From Halobacteriales archaeon QH_10_67_13 (lineage in GTDB: Archaea; Halobacteriota; Halobacteria; Halobacteriales; Haloarculaceae): 5,653 bases of DNA. This document shows, in pieces, positions 1 to 5,081 of the stretch; the first letter of the stretch is position 1, and every line of letters starts with the position of its first letter. The translations under genes were made by a program, and so were the position numbers. Below the pieces are notes generated by a model. It ran no database searches, was not told where the DNA came from, and saw nothing but the letters and a program-made list of their open reading frames with translations. The stretch covers positions 8,721 to 14,373 of the forward strand of contig PXQL01000099.1 in NCBI GenBank assembly GCA_003021335.1. The letters run 5' to 3'.

Positions 1-1284
1 ATCCCGCATCTCGACGCTGCCGGCCGCGGAGAGGGCCGCCGCGACCGCCTCCTCGTCGGGCTCGACGTCGTGCTCCGCGACGGCGTCGAGGATCGTCGCG
101 ACGTCGGGCGTGCCCTCGGTCGCGGCGGCGGCCTCGGCGACGATCTCGTGGGCGGTCCGGAAGGGAAGTCCGGCCATCGCCAGCCGGTCGGCGACGCCGG
201 TCGCGGTCGAGAAGTCCTCTGTGGCGGCCGCGGCGAGCCGGTCTGTGGGCCAGTCGGCGGTCGCGACCGCACCGACGGCGACCTCGACGGCCGGGCCGGT
301 CTCCTCTATGGCCTCCCAGAAGTGCGTCGTCACCCGCTGGAGATCGCGGTTGTACGCCCGCGGGAGCCCGGCAAGGGTCGTGAGCACAGCGTTGACCGCG
401 GCGCCAGCGTCCCCGACCCGGGCTCGGGCGAGCTCGAGCGTGTCCGGGTTCTTTTTTTGTGGCATGATCGAAGAGGTCGAGGCGTAGTCGTCGTCGAGTT
501 CGATCAACCCGTCGCTGGCAAGTTCGACGGCGTCGGTCGCGAGCCCCGAGACCGTCACTGCGGTCGCCGCGAGCCCGGCGGCCACCTCGAGCAGGAAATC
601 CCGGGCCGAGACGGCGTCGGCGGCGTTTTCCACGAGCCCGTCGAACCCGAGCAGCTCGGCGGTCCGCTCGCGGTCGATCGGGAAGGGTGTGCCGGCGAAC
701 GCCGCCGCGCCGAGCGGCGAGCGATCGAGCCGGTCGTAAGCGTCGACCAGCCGGTCGGTATCGCGGGCCAGCGCCGCCTCGTAGGACAGCGCCCAGTGGG
801 CGACGGTCGTCGGTTGAGCGGGCTGGCGGTGGGTGTAGCCCGGCATAGCGGTCTCGGACTCGGCGGCGGCGACCGCGAGCAGCCGCTCACGAGCCTCACA
901 GAGCCGCTTACAGAGCCCGAGGAGGTCCTTGCGCAGCCGGTACCGGATGCAGGTCGCGACCTCGTCGTTGCGCGAGCGGGCGGTGTGCATCCGGCCGCCC
1001 TCCGGGCCGACCCGGTCGATCACGGCGGTTTCGATCGCCTCGTGGACGTCCTCGCCGCCGGAGAGCGCGTCGTGACCGGCGGTCTCGATCTCGGCCAGCG
1101 CCTCGAGGATCGCGCCAGCGGTGTCCTCGGCGATGATTCCCCGTTCGGCGAGCATCACCACGTGGGCGCGGTCGACGGCGATGTCGGCCCCGAACAGCCG
1201 GCGGTCGGCCGCGAGCGAGGACAGAAACGCCCGTGCCGGGCCGCCGGTGAACCGGTCGCGCCGCACCGCCGTCTCGTCGGTCAT
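1..1284 (-). CDS. argH: Argininosuccinate lyase, C-terminus cut by the left edge
   Basis: This cytosolic enzyme splits argininosuccinate into arginine and fumarate, the last step of arginine synthesis. It belongs to the fumarase/aspartase superfamily. The frame is open from the ATG at 1284-1282 to base 1, giving 428 residues and no stop. Family members run to roughly 480-500 residues, so about 60 are missing. Visible signatures are GGRMHTARSRND at residues 96-107, GYTHRQPAQP at 149-158 (catalytic-region Thr151/His152), and the mobile-loop signature TSSIMPQKKNPD at 270-281 with the catalytic serine pair 271/272. The start overlaps the argG stop as ATGA, so the two are probably one transcript with coupled translation. 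In many haloarchaea further arg/lysW-type genes follow argH, and this may continue beyond the left edge. An odd point is a run of seven A in the loop codons, with CAA and AAA used in a gene that otherwise prefers G/C-ending codons. Confidence 0.96.
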   Translation of the reverse strand, partial: MTDETAVRRDRFTGGPARAFLSSLAADRRLFGADIAVDRAHVVMLAERGIIAEDTAGAILEALAEIETAGHDALSGGEDVHEAIETAVIDRVGPEGGRMHTARSRNDEVATCIRYRLRKDLLGLCKRLCEARERLLAVAAAESETAMPGYTHRQPAQPTTVAHWALSYEAALARDTDRLVDAYDRLDRSPLGAAAFAGTPFPIDRERTAELLGFDGLVENAADAVSARDFLLEVAAGLAATAVTVSGLATDAVELASDGLIELDDDYASTSSIMPQKKNPDTLELARARVGDAGAAVNAVLTTLAGLPRAYNRDLQRVTTHFWEAIEETGPAVEVAVGAVATADWPTDRLAAAATEDFSTATGVADRLAMAGLPFRTAHEIVAEAAAATEGTPDVATILDAVAEHDVEPDEEAVAAALSAAGSVEMRD

Positions 1285-2549
1285 CCGCCCTGTGTCAGCC
1301 GCCGGGTCGTCTCTTCGTCCGTCCCCGCCTCGTCCGTCTCAGTCTCGGCAGTCGACAGCTGCGTCCGTTCGATCGCGGCCTGTGCCAGCCGGGACTGGAA
1401 GCCGTGGTACTTCGCGACGCCGGTCGCGTCGGCCTGTGTGATGTTGCCGGCGACGTCGGCCTCGTCGAAGGAGGCCGCCCGCTCGCTGTAGACGGAAACC
1501 TCGCTCTCGCGGGCGACCGGCCGGACGGTCCCACCCTCCAGCCGAAGGGTAACGGTCCCGGTCACCCGGGCGTTCGTGGCGTCGATAAAGCCCTCGAGAG
1601 CCTCGACCAGCGGCGAGGCGATCAGCCCCTCGTAGGCAGTCTCGGCCCACTGCTGGTCGACCTGCTGTTTGAACGACCGCTCCTCCTGGGTGAGCACGAG
1701 CCCCTCGAGGGCCTCGTGGGCGGCAAGCAGGACCGTCGCGGCCGGGTGCTCGTAGTTTTCCCGGACTTTGAGCCCGAGCATCCGGTCTTCCATGATGTCC
1801 GACCGGCCGACCCCGTGCGCGCCGGCCCGGGCGTTCAGCCGCTCGATCAGCGCGACCGGGTCGAGCTCCTCGCCGTCGACGGCGACGGGCCGGCCGGCCT
1901 CGAAGGCGACCGTCAGCTGTTCGGCGCCGTCGCCGGGGGCTTGAGTCCACTCGTAGATCGACTCCTCGGGGATCGTCGAGGGATCTTCGAGCTCGGAGCC
2001 CTCGACCGACCGGGTCCAGAGGTTCGAGTCGACGCTGTACCGCCCGCCGTCCCCGCCCTCGACGGGGAGCCCGCGGTCGGCTGCGAACTCCGTCTCCCAG
2101 TCGCGGGTCAGCCCCAGCTCGCGGACCGGCGCGATCACCTCGAAGTCACTCGCGCGCCAGACCGCCTCGAAGCGCAGCTGGTCGTTTCCCTTGCCGGTAC
2201 AGCCGTGTGCGAGGGCGTCGTAGCCCTCCTCGGCGGCGAGCTCCGCGATCGCCTCGGCGATCACCGGGCGAGCAAGCGCCGTCCCGAGCGGGTAGCCCTG
2301 GTAGGTGGCGTTTGCGTTCACCGCGTCGAAACACAGCTCGGCGAAGGCGGCGGTTGCATCGAGAACGTGGTGTTCGATGCCCAGCGCCGCGGCGGTCTCG
2401 GCGGCCTCTTCGAGCTCGGCGGTCGGCTGGCCGACGTCGACGGTGACGCCGACGACCTCGTCGTAGTCGTACTCCTCTTCGAGCAGCGGGACGCAAACTG
2501 TCGTGTCGAGCCCGCCCGAGAAGGCGAGCGCGACGCGGTCGTGTGTCAT
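1281..2549 (-). CDS. argG: Argininosuccinate synthase
   Basis: This enzyme joins citrulline and aspartate, using ATP, to make argininosuccinate. The protein has 422 residues. The N-type ATP pyrophosphatase loop SGGLDT lies at 11-16 within AFSGGLDTTV. Substrate-site motifs follow: YPLGTALARP at 86-95, GCTGKGNDQ at 116-124 and the YSVDSNLWTRSVEG region at 171-184. I chose the ATG at 2549-2547 because ArgG homology begins right there (MTHDRVALAFSGGLDT). The frame stays open far upstream, but that part is arginine/serine-rich shadow sequence running across the neighbouring gene. The last 25 or so residues form a Thr/Glu/Asp-rich tail, longer than the compact enzyme core needs and probably disordered. 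The stop TGA overlaps the argH start. No Shine-Dalgarno sequence is visible before the ATG; instead a 10-bp tandem repeat abuts it. The 286-base upstream region may carry regulation. Confidence 0.97.
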   Translation of the reverse strand: MTHDRVALAFSGGLDTTVCVPLLEEEYDYDEVVGVTVDVGQPTAELEEAAETAAALGIEHHVLDATAAFAELCFDAVNANATYQGYPLGTALARPVIAEAIAELAAEEGYDALAHGCTGKGNDQLRFEAVWRASDFEVIAPVRELGLTRDWETEFAADRGLPVEGGDGGRYSVDSNLWTRSVEGSELEDPSTIPEESIYEWTQAPGDGAEQLTVAFEAGRPVAVDGEELDPVALIERLNARAGAHGVGRSDIMEDRMLGLKVRENYEHPAATVLLAAHEALEGLVLTQEERSFKQQVDQQWAETAYEGLIASPLVEALEGFIDATNARVTGTVTLRLEGGTVRPVARESEVSVYSERAASFDEADVAGNITQADATGVAKYHGFQSRLAQAAIERTQLSTAETETDEAGTDEETTRRLTQGG

Positions 2550-2551
2550 GT

Positions 2552-2571
2552 AATGTGGTGTGATGTGGTGT
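2552..2571 (-). repeat. 10-bp tandem repeat abutting the argG start
   Basis: Read on the argG strand, ACACCACATC is followed directly by ACACCACATT, then AC and the ATG. The two units match at 9 of 10 positions, and one unit is about one helical turn. This places the repeat 3 to 22 bases before the start codon, where a protein or the initiating ribosome would contact DNA or mRNA. The repeat itself is plain in the sequence; a regulatory role is my inference only. Confidence 0.5.
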
Positions 2572-2641
2572 CTCTGTCGCGTGTCGGGGATCAGTCGATG
2601 CCCGGTCACGACGAGTGAGTGGCGGGCGATGCGAACCGTCG

Positions 2642-2650
2642 GTAAAAGAG
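2642..2650 (-). promoter_or_regulatory. Weak TATA-like box or T-tract before argG
   Basis: On the minus strand this reads CTCTTTTAC, one of the few AT-rich spots close to argG. It could be a TATA box giving an argG transcript with a leader of about 70 bases. It could also be the T-rich end of a termination signal, since it lies about 10 bases after the GC hairpin at 2658-2673. Four T in a row is poor for either role, so I hold this loosely. Confidence 0.25.
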
Positions 2651-2657
2651 TAGTAGT

Positions 2658-2673
2658 CGGGCCTAACGGCCCG
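2658..2673 (-). terminator. GC hairpin in the argG leader (possible attenuator or terminator)
   Basis: On the minus strand CGGGCC-GTTA-GGCCCG forms a perfect 6-bp stem with a 4-base loop. The TAG stop of the small open frame at 2663-2746 lies across the loop/stem junction. A short T-tract (TTTT) follows about 10 bases downstream. The hairpin is seen directly. Calling it a terminator is inference, because archaeal termination depends mainly on T-tracts and the one here is weak. Confidence 0.3.
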
Positions 2674-2746
2674 GTCGCGGCCGTCGAGCGGCGTCGCGGC
2701 TGCCGGCGAACGCGGTCGCGTAGGGGCGACAGCCGTTCGGGATCAT
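2663..2746 (-). CDS. Possible small leader ORF before argG, 27 residues, Arg-rich
   Basis: An ATG at 2746-2744 opens a 27-residue frame ending at TAG 2665-2663. It begins MIPNGCRPYATAF and ends RPRPGR, with six arginines in total. The first 19 codons mostly end in G or C, as real haloarchaeal genes do. The ATG sits about 30 bases after the centre of the TATA-like box at 2774-2785, the expected place for a leaderless start. An in-frame ATG at 2776-2774 would give 37 residues but falls inside the TATA box itself. I recognise no family. High GC by itself produces arginine-rich frames, so this could be chance. If real, its position before argG suggests a leader peptide. Confidence 0.25.
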   Translation of the reverse strand: MIPNGCRPYATAFAGSRDAARRPRPGR

Positions 2747-2773
2747 GTAGAGATACGTATTTACCCACCGGGA

Positions 2774-2785
2774 CATATACTTTCC
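2774..2785 (-). promoter_or_regulatory. Candidate promoter (BRE/TATA) upstream of argG
   Basis: On the minus strand GGAAAGTATATG is a purine-rich BRE-like element followed by a TATA core, standing out in very GC-rich DNA. It would place the transcription start near 2750, next to the small ORF start at 2746 and about 200 bases before argG. A second AT-rich block lies just downstream, including the palindrome ATACGTAT at 2753-2760, which could bind a regulator or serve as an alternative box. Confidence 0.45.
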
Positions 2786-2835
2786 GGACTCGCCCGGAGA
2801 GAGGGCACGCGGCCGGATCCCGGCGGGCTCGCGGG

Positions 2836-3600
2836 TCACAGCCCAGTCGGACAGTCGATGACGGTCGTCTCCGGCCCCCATCCAGCGACGAGGTCGGCGA
2901 GCGCGCGGACGCCGAAGGTCTCGGTGGCGTAGTGGCCGGCCAGCAGGACGTGGATCCCGGCCTCGCGGGCTTGGTGGTACAGCTTCTGTTTGCCCTCGCC
3001 GGTGACGAAGGCGTCGGCGCCGGCCGCGACGGCCTCTTCGAGCCAGTCGCCGCCGCTGCCGGTGAGCACGGCCACGCGGCCGATCTGGTCGGGACCGAAG
3101 GAAAGGGTTCGGATCGATCGCCCGCCGGTGTCGAGCCCCGCGAGGCGCTCGCGGAGTCCCTCGACGTCGGTCGGTTCGTCGAGCCGTCCCTGCCGACCGA
3201 CGTGTTCCTCGCCGATCGTCCCGAAGGCCCGCCGGTCGACGAGCCCGAGCCGGTCGGCCACCCCGGCCGCGTTGCCCAGCTCCGGATGGCCGTCGAGGGG
3301 AAGATGCGAGACATACAGGTCGATGTCGGCCTCGACCAGCGCCGCGATCCGGTCGTAGGTCCGGCCGGTCACCCGGTCGAAGCCGCCCCACGAGAGTCCG
3401 TGGTGGACGACCAGCAGGTCCGCGTCCGCGTCGCGAGCCCGGGCGATCGTCTCGGCGGCGGCGTCGACGGCGAAGGCCGCCCGGTCGACGGATCCCGTGC
3501 CGGCCCCGACCTGGAGCCCGTTCGCGCTCGCGTCGACGTCGGCGTAGGCCGCCGTTCGGAGCTCCTCGTCGAGTCGGGCACACAGCGCCTGACAGTCCAT
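2836..3600 (-). CDS. Nif3-like dinuclear metal center protein (YbgI / GTP cyclohydrolase I type 2 family)
   Basis: The protein has 254 residues, the usual length for the single-domain form of this family. Metal-ligand positions match the family pattern: the His66-His67 pair in VVHHGLSWGG, Asp103 in SHLPLDGHPELGN (98-110), and His223 and Glu227 in AGHYATETFG (221-230). NGLQVG at 27-32 is the typical N-terminal motif, and TGEGKQKLYHQA at 200-211 belongs to the C-terminal half. Members form hexameric rings with two metal ions per subunit. Their cellular role is poorly settled, and the GTP cyclohydrolase label for some members should not be carried over without tests. The ATG at 3600-3598 is chosen because homology starts there and a TATA-like box lies about 28 bases upstream. 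The gene points the same way as argG, 286 bases ahead of it. I see no functional link to arginine synthesis. Confidence 0.93.
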   Translation of the reverse strand: MDCQALCARLDEELRTAAYADVDASANGLQVGAGTGSVDRAAFAVDAAAETIARARDADADLLVVHHGLSWGGFDRVTGRTYDRIAALVEADIDLYVSHLPLDGHPELGNAAGVADRLGLVDRRAFGTIGEEHVGRQGRLDEPTDVEGLRERLAGLDTGGRSIRTLSFGPDQIGRVAVLTGSGGDWLEEAVAAGADAFVTGEGKQKLYHQAREAGIHVLLAGHYATETFGVRALADLVAGWGPETTVIDCPTGL

Positions 3601-3622
3601 ACTACGTGTCGGCCCGCGCGGC

Positions 3623-3636
3623 GGTTATGGATTTCG
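3623..3636 (-). promoter_or_regulatory. Promoter of the Nif3-family gene, leaderless type
   Basis: On the minus strand CGAAATCCATAACC gives a BRE-like CGAAA and an AT-rich core centred about 28 bases before the ATG at 3600. That spacing is typical of haloarchaeal leaderless transcripts, whose start coincides with or lies just before the start codon. No Shine-Dalgarno sequence is present, which fits. Confidence 0.5.
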
Positions 3637-3668
3637 CGCCACGGCCCGCTCGATCGGGGCTCGGGGGC

Positions 3669-3821
3669 GAGCCCGCCGTCTATCTCATTGACGCGGAGCC
3701 CGCGGTCGGCCGCGTCGATGACGGCCCCACACTCCGAACGGCAGAGCCCGTAGGCGTTTGCTGCCGTCTCGATCTCCGCGCGCTCGGTCGGGAACTCGCG
3801 GGTCCGGAGCAGCCGCGACAC
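3669..3821 (-). pseudogene. Protein-like open stretch, possibly a frameshifted or decayed gene
   Basis: The region between the Nif3 gene and the RNA-ligase-like gene (3601-3955) holds no intact gene that I recognise. On the minus strand, from a GTG at 3821-3819, about 50 codons read as a plausible protein: SRLLRTREFPTERAEIE, a Cys pair at residues 27 and 31, then GAVIDAADRGLRVNEIDGGL ending near 3669. Nearly all of these codons end in G or C. Past about 3624 the frame runs without a stop into the Nif3 gene, to 3369, as arginine/serine-rich noise, so no proper end is seen. Upstream the frame meets a stop at 3854-3852. One extra base in the C5 run at 3836-3840 would join a neighbouring frame ending DADLTP to REYRTVSRLLR. 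It may be a decayed gene, a sequencing error, or a short gene with an unrecognised end. Function unknown. Confidence 0.35.
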
Positions 3822-3955
3822 CGTCCGGTACTCTCGGGGGTGAGGTCCGCGTCAGTCTCGCGTTCGGCGGTACGCTCCCCACGAGGACGATCAAAGGATC
3901 TTGGCCACGGAGGCGCGGGGAAAAACACGTTCGTTCGAGTCGGCCAAACGGAGCC

Positions 3956-4480
3956 GTGTCAACGATCGTCGGCTGTCCGCTGCCCGAGCCGTACGACGGC
4001 AGGGTCGAATCGATACGCGAGGAGCTGGTGGCAGCGTTCGGCGTCGAGGAGTACCCGAACTCGTTCCCGCAGTTCACGCTGTACGCGCTGCCCGAGGATG
4101 TCGAGATCCCGCCGGTCGTGGGTGCCGTCGAGCGGGCGGTCGACGACCGGTCGCCGGTGACGGTCCACACCGACGGCGTCGGCGTGTTCCCACAGGGGGT
4201 CGTCTGGCTGCCCGTTGCGAAATCGCCCGAACTGGCCGCCCTCCAGTCCGCGGTCGTCCGGGAACTCGAGGAGCCGGCGCCGGTGCCGTACTACGAGCCC
4301 AGCCGGTGGTTCCCGCACGTCGGGTTCGCCGGCACCGGGAGCGACGGACAGACCGGCGCGATCGTCGAGTTTCTGCTCGAGTACGACCTCGACTGGGAGT
4401 TCGCCGTCGAGGAGATCACGATCACCTGCCCGCCGGCTGAGGGCGAACTCCACGAGCAGCTGGCAGCGATCGACATCTGA
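3956..4480 (+). CDS. 2'-5' RNA ligase-like (2H phosphoesterase fold) protein with altered motifs
   Basis: The protein has 174 residues when started at GTG 3956-3958. The sequence from MSTIVGCPLPEPYDG onward looks like a 2H-fold start, while the frame upstream is arginine-rich shadow with no good start. 2H proteins carry two His-x-Thr/Ser motifs that act on cyclic phosphates or 2'-5' RNA bonds. Here the expected sites are PQFTLY at 38-43, with Gln39 where His is usual, and PHVGFA at 120-125, with His121 kept but Gly123 in place of Thr/Ser. Between them, GVFPQGVVWLPVAKSPEL at 76-93 is the usual strand-turn-strand stretch. The substitutions make standard catalysis doubtful. The promoter is unclear: AAAAAC at 3921-3926 is the nearest AT-rich patch. 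A GGAG at 3950-3953 is only two bases from the GTG, too close for an ordinary ribosome site. The next gene follows after 99 bases on the same strand. Confidence 0.8.
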   Translation: MSTIVGCPLPEPYDGRVESIREELVAAFGVEEYPNSFPQFTLYALPEDVEIPPVVGAVERAVDDRSPVTVHTDGVGVFPQGVVWLPVAKSPELAALQSAVVRELEEPAPVPYYEPSRWFPHVGFAGTGSDGQTGAIVEFLLEYDLDWEFAVEEITITCPPAEGELHEQLAAIDI

Positions 4481-4553
4481 TCGCTCGGATCGGGTGCACG
4501 CCCGTCGGAGAGCGGGGACGACTCGGATCCGGGCGCCATCGACCCTCACCTTG

Positions 4554-4574
4554 TTGTGCGCTCGCGCGCACCAA
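4554..4574 (+). promoter_or_regulatory. Short inverted repeat just upstream of the flavoprotein gene
   Basis: TGCGC at 4557-4561 and GCGCA at 4566-4570 pair around a 4-base loop. TTG at 4554-4556 and CAA at 4572-4574 extend the stem past one bulged C. It ends six bases before the ATG at 4580, so it could be an operator or an mRNA structure. GC-rich DNA makes short stems often, and no clear TATA box is seen near 4553, so the role is uncertain. Confidence 0.25.
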
Positions 4575-4579
4575 CGCGC

Positions 4580-5023
4580 ATGGGTATCGAGCTCACCGAG
4601 GATGAGCGGTGGGAGCTGCTCGAGTCGAACGCGATCGCGCGGCTGGCGACGGTCGACTCGAACGGGCTGCCACACGTGGTGCCGCTGTGGTACGTCACCG
4701 ACCGGGATCGGGGAATCGCCTTCTCGACGCCGGAAGACACCGCGAAGGTCCGGCATCTTGAGGCCACGCCGAAGGCCTCCCTGACCGTCGACGAGGGCGA
4801 GTCGTACTTCCAACTCCGGGCGGTGATCGCCGAGGGGACGGTTCGCCGGGTCGATCAGCCAGAGAGGCTCGAACGCCGGTGGTGTCAGAAGTATTTCGAC
4901 CGGAACGAGCGGCCGGCGTTCATGAAGGCGCTGTATGAGGGCCGCGAGTGGGTGTGGTTCCGGCTCGAGCCGGGTCGGTGGGTCTCCTGGGACAACAGGA
5001 AGATCGACCGCGAACGACTCTAA
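4580..5023 (+). CDS. Pyridoxamine 5'-phosphate oxidase-fold flavoprotein
   Basis: The protein has 147 residues and is predicted to be cytosolic, with no signal peptide or membrane segment. The split-barrel signature is clear: a helical start (ELTEDERWELLESN, 4-17), then ARLATVDSNGLPHVVPLWYV at 20-39, the typical first strands and nucleotide-side loop, then IAFSTPEDTAKVRHLEATPKASL from 46 to 68 and AVIAEGTVRRV at 81-91. Such proteins bind FMN, F420 or haem, and the sequence alone does not say which. It is not confidently the vitamin B6 enzyme, since small family members have many roles. The ATG at 4580 is preferred to the GTG at 4556, which would add eight residues unlike the family. The gene follows the RNA-ligase-like gene on the same strand but with its own 99-base gap, so co-transcription is uncertain. 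Its stop is 58 bases from the convergent stop of the dehydrogenase gene, and no T-rich terminator is visible there. Confidence 0.88.
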   Translation: MGIELTEDERWELLESNAIARLATVDSNGLPHVVPLWYVTDRDRGIAFSTPEDTAKVRHLEATPKASLTVDEGESYFQLRAVIAEGTVRRVDQPERLERRWCQKYFDRNERPAFMKALYEGREWVWFRLEPGRWVSWDNRKIDRERL

Positions 5024-5081
5024 CGAGCGATTGTGCCCGACCAGCGGGAAGCGGGCGAGGGTCGCGGCTGCTCGCGGCGGA

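Noticed and set aside
70..1491. Long plus-strand open frame opposite argH
   Set aside because: It is the antisense shadow of argH: Arg/Gly/Pro-rich with no family features, while the minus strand encodes clear ArgH motifs.
1404..2618. Long plus-strand open frame opposite argG
   Set aside because: It is an antisense shadow caused by high GC; argG on the minus strand accounts for the sequence.
2600..2640. tRNA T-arm-like string (GGTTCGCATC) in the argG leader
   Set aside because: The flanking bases do not form a T-stem and no acceptor or anticodon arm can be built around it.
2550..3314. N-terminal extension of ArgG upstream of 2549
   Set aside because: The frame is open, but the added residues are Arg/Ser/Pro-rich and overlap the Nif3 gene; ArgG homology starts exactly at the ATG at 2549.
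2560..3753. Long plus-strand open frame opposite the Nif3 gene and both flanking gaps
   Set aside because: The composition is shadow-like with no recognisable domain, and the opposite strand has a complete family protein with all metal ligands.
3889..3900. GATC-AAAG-GATC pair as an operator or promoter for the RNA-ligase-like gene
   Set aside because: Four-base palindromes of this kind are frequent by chance, and the spacing to the GTG at 3956 does not fit a leaderless promoter.
3758..3955. Upstream extension of the RNA-ligase-like protein by 66 codons
   Set aside because: The extra residues are Arg/Ser/Gly-rich with no similarity to the fold; the natural start is the GTG at 3956.
4556..4579. 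GTG start for the flavoprotein eight codons earlier
   Set aside because: The added residues (MRSRAPTR) are unlike the family and lie in the hairpin sequence; the ATG at 4580 is better.
5024..5081. Bidirectional terminator between the convergent flavoprotein and dehydrogenase genes
   Set aside because: Only a 4-bp GC stem (CGCG/CGCG) and no T-run on either strand; not enough to call.
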